Of a DNA stretch of 64,000 nucleotides, positions 35,355-50,023 are shown in pieces. How positions within the stretch are numbered: the first letter of the stretch is position 1; each line of letters begins with the position of its first letter. The position numbers were made by a program, and so were the translations under genes. This DNA comes from Gymnorhina tibicen (lineage: Eukaryota; Chordata; Aves; Passeriformes; Artamidae), in contig VXAZ01002273.1 in the NCBI GenBank assembly GCA_013399875.1, positions 18,798 to 82,797 of the forward strand, in the 5' to 3' direction. The notes under the pieces are model-generated. The model saw only the letters and a list, made by a program, of their open reading frames with translations. It was not told the DNA's origin and made no database searches.

Positions 35355-38247
35355 AGCACTGGGCACCTCTGCTCGCTCAAGTACATTTAGTCCACGGTCT
35401 TTATGCACAGCAGGATTTTACTCTGGAAAGAGCATGTGGGATTAAAGATTAGCAGATATATTCAGTTATCACCTCCTTTAAGAAACAGGAGAAAAAAACC
35501 CAATATTTTAAAGACTCGGATATTGCTTTAAAAGTGTTTTTCTGTTATTTATGACCCCAGGGTGTATCGAATTTCTTTTTTTTTTCTTTATTGATCTCCC
35601 ATTTTGCCAAGTTTTTAGCTAGTCTTAAGGCATAGATTTCAGACTCATGTTAGAGATGAAACTGATAGAAAATGTTGTATAAGTTACCAAAAGACATATA
35701 TTTGGTTAAACTTGTCTCACTTATATGTAAAATATGCTTAAAAGGAAAACTATTATCTAGCTATAGTACAGCACTAATCTTTGAGAGATTAAAGGTCTGA
35801 TCTAATTCATAAAGAAATCAGTTTGAAGGTGTCCACAGAGTTGAACAGGACTTGAGCAAACCCTGGAGATGATAGGAATAAAATTAATAACACCTTGAAA
35901 CTGCAAAAAAAATTCCTTTGTTCTAATTGTATTATAATTGTGACAGACCTTTTTATAATGCTAATGAACTGAAGAGCAAAATATGGAAATATTGCATTTC
36001 AGCTGATAAAAATTTGCCTGGTTAACTGAGAGGAAAAATATTTTTATTAATTTTTATGAAATATCACCTTCTTTTCTAAAATGAGTCTATGTATATTCAT
36101 ATGTACACAAAAATATGTTAAAAAACCCTAACAACATATATTTAAATAAATAAGTTTAGGGCTTCTCTTTTGCCTACACTACTAAAGGCTAATTACTATA
36201 CACATAATTCATTAGTCAGATGGGTATATATGCCATACGCTCCATGACAAAGTGCCAAAGAGAGATAAGAGATCCCTCTGTCAAATACTCTTGACTGTAA
36301 GTACAGATAAATCTGTTTCAACTCACAACCAACAAGGTTAGTTAGAGAGAAACTGTTAAATGTTCCATTTTTTAAACAAAAATCAAAAATACTGTGTAAT
36401 ATATTGTAGGGTTTCAGCTCAGACGTTCCAATGCCTCACTTGAAAAATTGTTAGTTTATCTACCCTTTATATAACAGTTTATATGTTATTTATATCTATT
36501 GTCTATATCCTAGCCTTAATTTCTCCCACCTCATCTGAGGCATGTGACTGACGTACCTAGGACAAAGATGTAAACACTGATATCCTTTAGAATGTGGCTT
36601 AGCAAATTTTAAATACTTAAAATTATACCTTAAGTTGATTGTGTAAATTATATTGATATATCTCAGGGTATTCAAAATAAAGACTGGAAAATATCATTCA
36701 TATTATTCATCTTACTGAGCATTAGTAGTATATTGTATTTATGTAGTTTCAATGAAGTTGAAAGTTGATGAAAGATTTATACCCTTTGGATCCTCTCACT
36801 TGAATTAGATTTTGCACCAGTTTGGTGCTGAGAAAAGACATAAGAGTAAGATTGAAATTAACTAGATGACTTTTTGATGATTTCTAGGAAAACTGTAGGA
36901 TCTTGCTGGAGCATTGCAGTCTTTTTCAACCACTTTCATTTTAAGTGTACCTAAAGATACCTACAACCTATGTTGTAACATTGTAGAGATCACATTTTAT
37001 CATGGGAGTGGGTTTTAACCTCCTTTTAACCATGGCTATATTTGTCTTTTCACATTTCACACAAGAACCATGTTCACCAGAGGAGAAAGGTGATATACTT
37101 GTTAAAGAAAGAGAAAGGTTTTCAAGTGAAATTAAATCTTGGTTACTATATGCATTGTTCTTATGTTTTGCCTCTTTCTTGCATCCTAACAAATTCACTC
37201 TGCATGGAGTAAGTAGAGAGGTTCAAAGTATCTTAATCCTCCTCCTAACAGGAAATATAATTAAATTTTAAAAAATCTTTGAAAAAAGTTATTAAAAAAA
37301 ATAACCCTAATAAAGATCAAAAAAAAGCATTTTTTATTAAGTGACTCTTGGTTCTCTTCAAGCACAACTGAACTGTGATTTAACAATCATTTCCATTACC
37401 GTGGTTACCTACAAAGGCAGATTACGTAAGTGTGGGGAAGGAGCAAAATTTTCATTCTTACATGTGTAGGATTTAAAGCTTCCTTAGAATCAGATTTCCA
37501 TATTTATACATATAATGGTTATAGAACTGTCTCTTACTAGATCAAGTGGGTGGGCAAAAAACAACCTTTCAGGCGTAAAAAAGCTTATTAAGATTAGACA
37601 GGGTTTTGGTGAATACATGAAACACTGTTAAAGGGCAAGTGAGATTTCTCATCAATGTTCAGTAGAGATTTTCATACTTTCTGTAGTTATGCTTCAAGGG
37701 CAGGGAGTTCAGACAGCCTGCAACCCTGGGCCATGAAGCTACTTTAAGTAACTGTGGAAGGAGGGATTGTGAAGTTGTCAAAATGAATGAAGCCAATAAG
37801 GTGAAGGATAAGGGTATAAATAACGCAAATGCAAAATAAAGTCAGATTCTCACAAGTGAGGGAGAAATACGTCGGAATTTTTTGCTTAGTATCAAGTAAA
37901 ACTATTTGGTAGGAATACATCCACCCACCCCGCACATATAAACATAATTTCAGGTATAAAAGTTATTTAGAAACACATATTTTTAATTATGAAATTCTAG
38001 TCCTTCAGGACCAGGTTCTGTAAGACTGTTAAGATCTCATGGCTACAACCCATAAGACTCTTTCTTCGTTTGTTTTTTATTTCTTGACAGCATAGAGTAG
38101 ATAGAGACTTCTTGCTGAATATAGCATATAATAATGACAATTGCAAGCTAAAAGACCCCAAATAGCCAAAAGCTTTCACAAATCCCGGTAATCTTCACAT
38201 TTTAGTGAAGTTCTTTGCCAGAATGCTCAGCTCCTCAAACTGGTGCT
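35355..38247. other. AT-rich sequence, no feature recognised
   Basis: About 2.9 kb without recognisable repeat edges. The two frames over 36,968-37,271 lie on opposite strands of the same DNA and are most simply chance. Confidence 0.5.
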
Positions 38248-38613
38248 GGAGAACAGAAGACTTCAGGGTGACCTTATTGCAGCCTTCCAGCACCAGGGAG
38301 CCGACAAGAAAAATGGAGAGGGACTTTTTACAGGTGTATGTAGTGACAGGACATGGGGGAGAAGGGCTTTGAAGTGAAAGAGAGTAGGTTTAGATTAAAT
38401 ATTAGGAAGAAAATCTTCACTGTAAAAATGATGAGGCACTTAGAACAAATTGCTGAGAGAAGTTCTGGATACCCCATCCCATGATTAAGGCTAGGCTGGC
38501 TGGGGCTTTGAACAAATTGGTCTGGTGAAAATTGTCCCTGCCCATGTCATGGGTTGGAACTGGGTAATATTTAAGATTCCTTCAACTCAAGCCATTCTGT
38601 GATTCTGTGATTT
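38248..38613 (+). mobile_element. CR1 LINE 3' part
   Basis: cttcagggtgaccttattgc, agagggactttttacaggtg, ggttggaactgggtaatatt and gccattctgtgattctgtga are successive CR1 landmarks, from the region just after the ORF2 stop to the terminal repeats. Orientation is plus. Moderate divergence; it is 5'-truncated at about 38,248. Confidence 0.9.
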
Positions 38614-40718
38614 GCAAACATAATTTTCATCATAATTTTGCAATGTTTTATTTCAAAAACATTAATGAGAAGAAAAATACCACATTTTTATTTTTATGAT
38701 TTTTAAATACAGAGCAATAAATACATTTCTTTAATGTTTAGCAGTGTTGAAGGGAAAATGTAAATCTGTAACAAAGTAACATATGGTCAGTATTTGCAAT
38801 CACATAATCAAACTATATATATATAATTTCCATATGTTTTTAGAAATAACAAGTCCTGAAGTGTTTGTGTTGATTTGAAGTTATGCACAAACCCAGAAGC
38901 AAAAAGGTGGCTTTACTGGTCTTGTAAGCACTGCTATGGAAAAATTAATTTAGAAAAGGTAATGTGAAGTAGTTAGTCATTGTACCAGTGTTATTGACAA
39001 ACATTGTCTCCCCCAAAGGTGAGTGCATTAAAAAGTCATTACAGTTATATATAACTATATATACAACTACTCACAGAGTTTATTTAATGCATTTTTTTTT
39101 CAAGATTTTTTCAAATGATTGATTAGAAACCTTCTTTTTTGCCTGGATGCTGGCTGATGCTGAGTTTTAGCAGCCATGGCCATTTGACTTTACTGCTGAT
39201 AGTTGACAGCAGGTAGTTTGCTGTGCTCATCACTGTGACTTAGTTCTCTTCTGCTTGAGTACCCAGTTTATATATTTTAAAAATACATGCAATTTTCAGG
39301 AGGGACCATTTACAGCTGATTACAATGTTGACGCCTATTTCTCAGTAGATTAAATCAGAGCAGAGTGCAGCTGACAACACTTAAAAGAAAAATGTGTTCT
39401 TAAGAGGTCATCCTATAAAATCTTCAGGTTAGATTCCTCTGCACACTGGTATTCTTTCAGCTGAAAGTGACACACAAATTAAGTAGGCAGTCAAACTTTT
39501 AATAGTTGAAGTGTTTTAAAACATATAAAAATATAGTCAGAATTGAAAAAATAGATTTGCATTGTTATCTTGTTTTTTAGTTTACAGTTTTGAGTTCCTG
39601 AATAAAAACCATTTCTTATCAAATAACTTGTTTTATTATCAAGCTCACAAAAATATAGAAATATAGAAAAAATACTGAACAGAACTTATGTGTTTGATAC
39701 TGCTTTTCCCCAAAGCATTTCTTCAAAGTTGAGAATTTTATTTTGTCCTCTTGATTAATTCATTTCATATAAAAGCATTAAGAAAACAAAGGAACCTGAA
39801 AATATTTCTACATATGATCTTTTTTTTTGTCTCCAAAGACTCCAATATATGTTTGTAATTTCTTTCTTTTCCAAAATAGTACGGGATTCTCTGCTCTCTG
39901 TTGACACACTGGAATTTATTTTGTATAGAAAAATGGCTACTGATGGGAAAAATGTAAGACTGAGAGTGTGTGTAACACAATAGCTGACATCTTTTAAAAG
40001 GTACTGATTTTCAGAGAATATGTAAAGACAGAGACTGAAATATAATTTAGTTTTTTATTTCAATATTATGTCAGACTTTTAGGAATCCTGTCTGTTTCAA
40101 AAAAGAGACAGGGAGTGGAAATGCCTCTTGAACTGACTGTGATTCTTATAAGGATTATTCTTCTTGCTTAAAAACTGACACAAAAGTAGATTGAATTTTC
40201 AGACTATCTTTTTGTCAGGTTTGGTAGTCTTCTACCATTAGATTATTTACTGTCATTGTTCTCTGCTCTGTGAATAGTAGTGCATGTAGTGTATACATTT
40301 GTCTCATGTCTTTCTTTCCTATTTTTAAGTCAAGAAAGAAACCCACAGGCTCATAAATATGGTAGTTGAGTTTTCAGTTTAGTTTAGCCATGCCAACGTT
40401 TTTTCTGCTGAGTTACAGCAGATCAACACTGCTTCATTCATGTACATTTTTCCTTAAGAAACTGGTAAACTCTCCAAGGTCACAGAGCAAGAATGACACC
40501 AGCCTTGAAGATGCATGGAATTTCTTGTAGAAGAAGGTGCAAATACACAACTTCTGACTGTAGGTGTTCATAACCTTTTTTATGAATCACTGAATGCAAC
40601 ATTACAATTAAAGAATCAAAAATGTATACACTTCTGTGAAAAGGAAAAGCTAAAATAATTTTCCAAGTGACACAGAGTTATTTTTCAATAAGCAAGAAGA
40701 AATTTAATAGGTGTAAAA

Positions 40719-40820
40719 ACTACCTTTATTTTATACTAAATTTATTTTATATTACCTCTTAATTTTATATTATTTTTACTTTATGCTGCTTTTATTTTAT
40801 ACTACCTTTATTTTATATAT
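40719..40820. repeat. Imperfect tandem repeat, about 18-20-bp AT-rich unit
   Basis: The words ctacctttattttatact, aaatttattttatattac and similar follow one another about five times with substitutions, which suggests an old slippage-expanded repeat. Confidence 0.7.
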
Positions 40821-41055
40821 AGGAAGTTTCATGTAAAATTGCAAAATATGGGTCTGATTCTACTTTTCTGCCCCTTTTTTCCATCTGTTGAGTGCAGTAT
40901 CTAGAGATACGCAGTGGTCTATATCTGTTACTTATTCATCTACTATAGAGCTGTTTGTCTTTTATTATGTTTATACATCCTGCTCAAAAATGGGAACTCA
41001 ATCCCACACCCAAAAGAAACCATTCCAAGTAAAATTCAAAGTTGATTAAGAAGAA

Positions 41056-41080
41056 TCCAATCCAATCCAATCCAATCCAA
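41056..41080. repeat. Pentanucleotide microsatellite (TCCAA)5
   Basis: Five exact copies of tccaa. Confidence 0.95.
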
Positions 41081-42547
41081 TATTTTACTGTATCAGGTGA
41101 GATCATTTTAGCAGAGAATATGTCAATTGCTTGGTCCATTATAAGAATAGTTGCAAAATGGAATTTCTATCATCTGAAATAGAGGATACTAAAGAAATTA
41201 GTACCTTAACCAGGCTTTGAGAGAAGAAATGGAGGGGTAGGTATTAATGATTAAGCACAGAAATAACAATAAGATTAACAGCTAAAAAATTGTTCCTGTC
41301 AGGTTTACCATATATTTTAAGGTGACTGCCACTACTACCTGTGATCAGTAAGCTAAAAAAGGGAGGATAAATCTAACAACCAAAGTAGCAGATGGTCCAT
41401 GATCAGTGAAAAGTGTTTCATTACAGAAACCTGTCCAGACTTATTTCATTGCCATTACCTTGTCAAAATTCTGATAGAAACTCAACAAAATTTTCAGCAC
41501 TTTAGTGAATCAATGACTGCAATGTTAAAAAAATTAGGCATAAATTGTGGATTTGAAAATACACTGGTGAAAAATGGCAAACTTTATGGAACTAATTTAT
41601 TATCCCAGTAATAAAGTGGAATGTTGATACAATTAAGGTGTAAAAGAGGTCTAGTTCAATGTACAGGAAGTCACAATGAATTAAAGAGCAATAAGAAATT
41701 GCTGGGCAACTGTAGGTCATCAATTGTCACTGCCAATAATAAATATAACATGAAATGTAAAAAGAATGACATTTTTAACACCATGTTTTTATGTTAACTT
41801 CTAGTGATGTTAGTCAGTGTAAAGTCAATTATGAACTTTCGTTTAAAAATACAAAAATCTGTCATCCTCAGAGCAAGTTTGCAGAATTTTATCATCCATT
41901 CCAAGTTGAAGTTGGACTTCATGTTACTTCAATGTGTGAAAAATCTTAATTATTGAAGCGCAGAAGTTGACAAGTTGTTTCTTTACAAATTTTGGGGTTT
42001 TTTTCCTGTAGCAAGGATAATTTGATATGCAGTCTGCCACCATAAAAAAATTAAACTGATAAGTAAATAAATAATGTAATGAACACAGAGCAAGGACAAT
42101 GTAGTTCCTAAACATCTCTCCTGTCAAAGGTTAACACCACATAATCATTCATTTAATGCATGTGATTGGAGTGTTTCAGGAGACATGAAGCCATACATTC
42201 ATTCAATGGTGACAATAAAAAGACCTGATCTTGTGCAGCAGATACATAGAGTATTAGATATCCTCACCAGATAAAGCAGTCTTTCCTACTTTGAACTGCA
42301 TGCAGTAGTTTCTTTGGTCTGCATTCCCACAGAGGTCTAAATGTCCCCTTTCTGTGGATCCAAATAGTTTCTAGGAAGCAAATTTGAGAAATTGTCTCTT
42401 ATATATTAAGTGACTAGGTTGGTGGAATCCAAATTAGCCAAACACCACTTTATTCACATATTGGTTGTGAATTTCCACACACCATTTCTTTTTTTTTTTC
42501 TTAACATCCTCATGGAAAGATCAGTAGTCATAGAATTTATGACTATC

Positions 42548-42703
42548 CTTTCTGATTGGCTTAACCTTGGCTGGCAGCGGGTCCATCCTGGAGCCTCCTG
42601 TCATTGGCTCTGCCAGACTTTGGGAAGGCTTCTGGCAGCTTCTCAGAGAAGCTACCCTTGTAGCCCCATGGCTACCAAAATCTGGCCACACAAACCCAAT
42701 ACA
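42548..42703 (-). mobile_element. 5' fragment of an avian ERV LTR
   Basis: Minus-strand reading starts TGTATTGGGTTTGTGTGGCC (plus ...cacaaacccaataca, ending 42,703), followed by AGATTTTGGTAGCCATGGGG and a GGCTTCTG-rich stretch. This is the 5' edge of another common avian LTR type. Recognition stops near 42,548, so only about 156 bp of U3 is preserved. I found no matching target duplication (ctatt follows the 5' edge). Confidence 0.75.
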
Positions 42704-44718
42704 CTATTAAATAAGGGTGATAAGCATTTATTAAAAAATAAAAATTAATAACAGTAGTAACAGAGAATTATTAATGTTCAGGATTGATGGGACACTTTTC
42801 ATCTATGACCAACATAATCTCGAAATATTCAAAAAGCAGATCAGAAAAAATTACTTTCTGCTTATGCAGATATCTAAGACATATTAAGTGGGAGACTGAG
42901 GCTTATATAAGCTCTTTTTAGAAGAAAATACAGTTGTGTTCGTCGTTAGTCGTACATAAAAACATAGAAGCAGGAAAGCACTCCACAAAATAGGAAAAAA
43001 GAACCTAAGCTTCACAAAGCTATTAACATTTTACCTTCCTTTGTAATCTGGAATTCAACCTCCAGTTGTCAGGATACTTCCCTTTAGGATATATCTACAG
43101 AGAGATGCTTAGGGAAATTAATTCAAATCAGTTACTGAGTTTGGTTTATGGAGGACTAGTTAAAGACTATTAGCTCCCATTAAAACATTAAAAGACATTC
43201 AAAATCAGAACTGAAGTTAAATAAAGAGCTTCTAACTCACCTGGAAATGAAGTGAGTTAAGTTGAATAAAGAATACTTTCCATGGGAAGAAGAGTTACAG
43301 TAAATGTTTAATGTAATATAATTAATCAATTTTAAATTTTGTTTAATTTGCAGGGACTTTTTTCATTGTCTTTTAAGACAGTGAGGACTGATCTACATGG
43401 ATCATTTATTAGAATATTTTATGAAATTCAGAGTATTTACTTCTATCTAAAAAGGGATTTCATAATGAAAAACAACACTTCAAAATATTTATTAGAATGA
43501 TTAGGAAAAGTAATAACAGTGTAAGACTCTCTCCATATAGAAACAGTTAAATTGTATGATCTGAGGGAAAGAAATAAAAAAAGAGAAATATAGGATTTGA
43601 TGAAATAGAAAAAAACCCACAAGAAATGGTAGTTTATTCTTCTACCTTTCTTTCTTTTGTTTGTTTTTGCTCTCCTGAATCTGTATCCCTGCTTTTTAGC
43701 ACATAAATTACACTTACACATTTTACGTGGAGGAAAAAATGCCACCAAATCTCAAAAAAAAAATCAAGCGTATTTCAACTCTGCAAAATAATAGAGAGTA
43801 TTTTCAGGAAGTGTCTTTCTTCTGAGAGCTTAAATTGTAATTAGACATGCATAAGAGTTAAACTGACATTTGGTTTGCATAAGCAGTTTCTGTTCATCAA
43901 CTTCGTCAGTATGAAATTGTTTACCTGTTGATAAAGATGAAACCATATTATCTATTTCCAGGACTATTTCTAATAGTATTATGTAAATATAATATTGAAA
44001 TCTTCAATATTTATTTTTATATGTCAAGTGAAACTGTAGCCTGTATTATCTTTCATTGAAATATAACAGCAATTTAATAATGAATTCTTATTAATAATTA
44101 TCTTATGTGGTGTAATTTTATTACTATGTTTATTCTGAAACAAGTCAACATATTACTCAGATACAATGAATTTTGATTCTATATTTAAAATAGCTGTAAG
44201 TAACATCAATATCCTCTTAATTTTGGTTTTACATTAGGATCTATTTTTGCACAAATTGTGATAAAAATTTTAAATAAAAATGGAGAGGTTCCGTCCCTCA
44301 AAAATACTGGCTACTGTCATAGATTAAAAATTACCACTTTCTGTTTCTCTATTAGGAAAGAAAGTTATTTCAAGGTTTCATACCATAAGGATTAAAACAA
44401 GTAAGAAAATAACTGCCTATATATTGTCCAAATGACCCAAAGATTATAGGAAATTACAGTTTCCCTCTTCTGACATAAACCCATTTTTACTTCAGTAGCT
44501 GCAGCTTGGAAATTACTTTCATTTTAAAAAAATCATATTATTGCCTGGTGTTACAAAATCCAGTAACATATTAGCACAACTATTCAGAACATAGTCTAGA
44601 TTGCAATAAATACTACTACTTTTTTTAATACTTATAGCACATTCAAGACCACTTGTTAAACCTCCTTCTTTTAAAGAACTTATTAGCTTTTGTATAAGCT
44701 AGAATGATGAAACCTTAA
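42704..44718. other. AT-rich sequence, no feature recognised
   Basis: About 2 kb with nothing I can name. Confidence 0.5.
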
Positions 44719-44975
44719 TAGAATTTCATAATATCCTAAGTTGGAAGGGACCCAAAGGAATCATCGAGTCCAACTTCCAGCCCTGAACAGGTCACACCAG
44801 GAGTCACACCATGTGCCTGACAGCATTGTCCAAACACTTGAACCCTGTCAGGCTTGGTGCTGTGACCACTTCCCTGGGGTGCCTGTTCCAGTGCCCAACC
44901 ACTCTCTGGGGGAAGAACCTTCTTCTAATATCCAACCTAAACATCCCCTGACACAGACTCCTGCCATTCCTTATG
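44719..44975 (-). mobile_element. CR1 LINE 3' end
   Basis: On the plus strand: atcctaagttggaagggacc, catcgagtccaacttccagc, gcattgtccaaacacttgaa, gtgaccacttccctggggtg and aatatccaacctaaacatcc. These are the reverse complement of a CR1 3' UTR of the CR1-X-like style, in order and without large gaps. It is the best-preserved short CR1 of the central region. Confidence 0.92.
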
Positions 44976-46979
44976 ATAGAATATCTTTCCCTTTTCTGTG
45001 AAAAATAAAAAAGCTTTTTGTGGGAAGGGTGGTAGTGTTGAGGGATTGATATTGATTTTCCACACTGCTTTTGAACAGACATTCTCACTGAACTCTTTGA
45101 TTCACACAAATAAATTTTTATCCCTAAAGAAGTTTTGCCAACAGTCATTGATCCCTAATTCCCCAGAGTTTCTTAATTAATCAATTAGAATTTAGGGTGC
45201 CTATGTTTTGTTGAGATAATGGTTTCTTGGCATTCTGGAATAATTTCTAGGTTTTTCTTTGTTTTGCTTGTGCATTTATTTATTTTTAAGTAAAGCTGAA
45301 TATTTTCAGACATAAATAATAAATATTCTCCAGAATAATAGCCATCTTATTCCCACTGTTTTTCTAGTCTTAAAAAGACTTGACATGAAAGGCCTGTTAT
45401 TTCATCTAGTCCATTTCTACTTTATGATTGTTCCCTGAGTTATATCTACTAGCTATTTGTCCATTTTTTCCCAATGACAAAGAACTTTTCCACATATACA
45501 TATATATATAAAAAGTTAGGTTTTGTTTTCTATATCATTAAACATGACACTATTTGACTATTCCACACCTTCAAATTATATCATAACAACATTAATCACT
45601 TTGAAAAATAAGGAATGAGGCAAGATTAAACTGTCCATTAACTGTGATTTTTCTACCAGCAACAGGTGGAACATAGGAAGGTATTACTGGATGTTACTGA
45701 TAATTTCAGGATTTGTGACTTCACTTTTAGTATTGTCAGTCATGTGAAGAAGTTTTCCATGTTTGAAAAGATAAATACCTTGCCTAAGCTAATAATTTAC
45801 TGAGACAGAAAGCAAGACCAAGTTGTCTCTCAAATAGCCTCTTGATTTTTTTTTTCCAGCCACCCCATGTATTTAGAAAGGTTCATCCTTTTGTGACCAG
45901 TGAAGTCTTATCAGTGGGACTAGGCAAGTGGGACTGTTTAAAAGGAGTCACTTTCCACCTGTTTGTGGAAAGATTTGAGTGTTGTGTCGACTGCTAAACA
46001 ACTAGCCATTTATAGGGATACACCTTATTATTTTCCACTATTCCATGTACAGGTGCTTATCATCTTAGTTCACTGCTTCAAATAATCATGAAGTAAAGTA
46101 ACGACAATTATAAAACACAACAAAATACTACATTCTTTCAGTGCTCTACCAGTATATTTAATTATAGTGAAATATTTTGCCAGCTGTATATTCAGAATGC
46201 AAATTTCCGTAAATTTCTCAAATGTCATCAGATACTGTACCCAGCCATCCATTTGGTAGAAAATAGCTAAATAAAGAAAATATCCTATTTCACATATTGT
46301 AATATCATTAATGACAGGAGTATCTGGGCTATCAAATAAATAACTGATGCATGAGAGAAAGAAGGAAATAAAGTTGGAAGGATTTGATTCTGATTTCACC
46401 AAACGTGACAGAGAAATTTTTTCAAACAAAAGCTCTTCTCACTGCTGTAAAGTCTTCTGCCCTTGGAATATGTCAGACAAGTACAGGGAAAAATAAATTC
46501 AAACCAATCCCAGAACAATTCAGTTTCCTATCAGATACACTTTCACAATGATAAATGTCTGCAGGCTATCATGAAACAAAACAATTCAGTAGTCTCCCAT
46601 ATTGGTTAGATTTTACATATTTCTGATTTTACTAAGCTAAAGTTGCTCTGGTTGCTTTCTGTTTTTAAAACATGGGCTTTGGCTTTATTTAAAAGTTTGA
46701 TTTTTGAAAGCATAGTTAACACTTAGTTCAATAGTAACTGTATCCAGTTGGCTTGATTATGAATGGTTCCTGCAAGTTTTGCTATCTTCTCTCATGTAGA
46801 TTTAGTTTTTCTCATGTATATGAAATGCCTAGTGTTAAATCATTTCAGAAAATCAAACATACCCATAGGCTCAACAATCCAAAGGGTCCGAATCCCTATG
46901 GTGTCTGAAGGGCCAATTCACTGAATTAATAAAATTTTTAAACAAACAATTTTTAAAATGTTTGCAAAGAATTCTGGCA
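44976..46979. other. AT-rich sequence, no feature recognised
   Basis: About 2 kb. The minus-strand frame at 46,070-46,429 is hydrophobic and typical of chance frames in AT-rich DNA. Confidence 0.5.
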
Positions 46980-47489
46980 GGAAGAGCATCCTGGGTGGCC
47001 TTAACAAGAAGACAGCCCACAGGCCTGGGATATTCCTGAGTGATTATTCCCCTCTATTTCACACTCATGGTGCTGAGGCTGAGGTACTGCGTGCAGTTCT
47101 GGGCTCCTCGATAGGCAAAGGACCAGGCTGGCCTGGAGACCGCTGAGTAGTAGAGGTTGGAGACCTGGTTGAAGGGGAATATAACTGTCTTCAACTCCCC
47201 ATTTTTTGGTTGCAGAAAAAATGGAGATGGACCATTCTCAGAGGTGCAAGGTGAAGAGGTGATCACAAGCTGCAACAAAGAAAATTTCCATGAGACTGAA
47301 GAAGATCAGTTTTCCACAGAAGAGTGGTTGTGTGTAGAGTCAGAGGCCCAAGGAGGTTTTAGTAATTCCCATCCATGGAGATATACAGAAACTGACTGCA
47401 AACATCCTAGACAACATGCTCAAACCTTACATGTCTTTGAGCAAGAGGATGAATTAAATGACTTCCATAGCTGACTTCCAGCCTAAAAT
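46980..47489 (+). mobile_element. CR1 LINE 3'-part fragment
   Basis: gatattcctgagtgattatt and ctgaggtactgcgtgcagtt (where CR1 encodes LEYCVQFWA), then an eroded stretch ending before the terminal repeats. Orientation plus. The real 3' end is missing. Open frames on both strands here are remains of the element and not independent genes. Confidence 0.75.
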
Positions 47490-50023
47490 CTTCAATAGGT
47501 CTATGAATTCAAGAAGGGCATGTAGGTTTTACAGAAGCTGTTGTATAGAATAATTTCTGGAAAAATACCCAACATTAAAAACATATACTGCATAATGTCT
47601 CCACGGTTTTGTTTGTAGAACTCAGGGCATTTTATTCACAGACCTCATTCTTGTAGTTAGAAGCCACAAGCTTCAATTTTGAATCCTTGTCTTCTGAGTG
47701 TTAGGGAGAAACTGTTCTGTTTATACCACCAAAAATTATGCATGTTATATTGAACCACACTTATGTGCTTTCAATTAAATTTTATTAAGTCGGCGAATAC
47801 CTATGCTATTTCAACAACACGAATCCTGGATCCTTATTAGAATTTTTCTATGAAGGCTCGTTTCTTTCTTAACACAGTTCTTATTTCTCTGTCCTGATCA
47901 ACACTTTTCAAAACCAAAATTAAATGTTTAGAGATTAGTGTGCAAATGTCTCTAAATTTTTTTTCTTTCTATAAAGAATTAATTAAATGGGAAAGAATTG
48001 CAAAAAATACTTAGAATCCCTCTCTAAAAGAAAGATTAAGGGAAAACGGTCTGAAAAAACAATCCATTGGAAAATCACATTTTCATAGCCTTACAATAAA
48101 ACAGTATAGATTATCTTTTGTCTTTATCCTACTGTAATACAGAGGCCTTTGTTTCACTCTTTTATTTTTTATTTTAATACACAAATGTCTTTTTTTTATT
48201 ACTGTTATTGTTACTTCAAAGTGCATTTTTAAACATTGGTAAGGTACATTATTTGTAGATTGTTCTATCTTTTCTCACAATTTCAAGTAAGGACTAAGAC
48301 TACATGTAATATTTTTGGCAAATATTATTTACTCTTTTGTTATTATATTTGCTTATGAAGTATCATGCTTACATATGGTGCTACAAAAGTAATCACCAGA
48401 ATATAAGGTGTCATAGAGAAAAGTTGACACAATGGGTGTTATTTTAATTCCAAATGGTCTTGATTTACGAGCCTGGCTCATAACTTCCCTTCTAATGTTT
48501 AATATGTTACATTTTACATATAGTTGTCATAAAAGAGAATCTCAAGCTCTTTACATTAGACACAGACAACTGTTGCACTGCTTTGCCAGGATCTTGAGGT
48601 CTGGTATGTGCATGTGATGTAAAAAAAACAAAAAAAACCCTGAAAATTAGAAAGAGAAGGAAAAAGCGATATATGCAATACAGTTGTCTTAATAGTTTAA
48701 ATGACATTTCAGCTTATTTCAAATAATGACAAGGTGTACAGTAGAAGTTAATGGCAACTGCTGCGGAAAGTCTGCAAGCAAATGGGCAGCATTCCAACTG
48801 GGGTGAATTTACCACTTCTTACGATTATAATACTATAAAAGAAGATAATTTGAAAATAAGGAGGGGAATAAAGTTTATTGCACTCTTGTGAAATGGAAAG
48901 TTTTTCTGGCCAAAGCCCATCAGGTCACTTGAAGTCATTTGACAACCAAGTGTACTCATGTATACCGACAACATTGTTGTGAAAATAGCTGTTTTACAGA
49001 GATTCTATAATTTTTATATTAATCTTTCTGGTGTTTGAAAACATAGATTGTCATGTACTCTATCTTCAAAACCAGTCTGCTTTAATAGAATCAGACAGTT
49101 ATGAATTATTTAGATGATGATTTTACCCTCTTATTCACTTTATAACTTTCTTGAACATGTTCTGCATTTAAAAATCATTCTCTTATGGCTGTCAACATTT
49201 GAGTCTTGATCCTACATGACCTACTTGTATACTTATTATCAGTGCTGAGAGTAGTCCATGGAGTAATCTTGTTTAAGTATTCAGCACTGTACAATAAAAT
49301 ATTGTGTACAAGTCTTATGACCCGATTCTAAGTATGTGGAAATAGGGTTCCCAAAGGAGGATGACAAAAATTCATTTGGGAAATATAACCCTTATCTTTA
49401 GAGGTTTGTGTTGCTGGGTCCTGGGAGGGAACACTGGATCACGAATTCTTAGTCCTCTACTGTAACAGAAAATCAGAGTGATAGAGAAGAAATCAAAAAT
49501 ACATTTTAAAAGTGGATCAACCCCATTTTAAAACTAATTGTGTTTTTTCTTAATCTTCCCTTCATAGCATTGTTCTGGGAATTTACCAGTCTTCATGTAG
49601 CTAAAAAGCTTGTTCTGTTTTCCATCTTCAGAGTATGCAAGGCTGATTACATACATTTTTTTCTTGCCCTAATTCTCCTGTTAGGTTAAGGAGTTTATCT
49701 CAGTCCCTAGAGCATGCACTTAAACAGGAAAGGTTTTTTGCTATACCTTGCTTTTTTTAATCTAGTCAGCTTTATAGTGCATATGACCAGAAATCTAAGT
49801 GTGAAAAATTTGTCAAAATCAAATTCCGTATTAGTGACTACAGCAGCATTGAAACACACCAGTCTTTCAGCTGTTGCTGAGCAGTGCTTTCATATCATAA
49901 AGGTATTTTATTTTCCCTTTCTTTTTTTTTTTTTTAACCTTTTTCTCACTTCACTTTTTCCTTCCTGGCAGGTAGGCAAGACGCTGGGAGGTGACACAAG
50001 CAACTGACACTAAGTGACCAAAA
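47490..50023. other. AT-rich sequence, no feature recognised
   Basis: About 2.5 kb with no recognisable repeat or exon. Confidence 0.5.

Larger units (their letters stand above)
38614..42547. other. AT-rich sequence with two simple repeats, no gene seen
   Basis: Apart from the two repeats listed separately (40,719-40,820 and 41,056-41,080) I recognise nothing here. Confidence 0.5.

Noticed and set aside
41056..41080. CRISPR-like or regulatory CCAAT cluster
   Set aside because: The five CCAAT words are a simple pentanucleotide microsatellite with no spacers and no promoter context.
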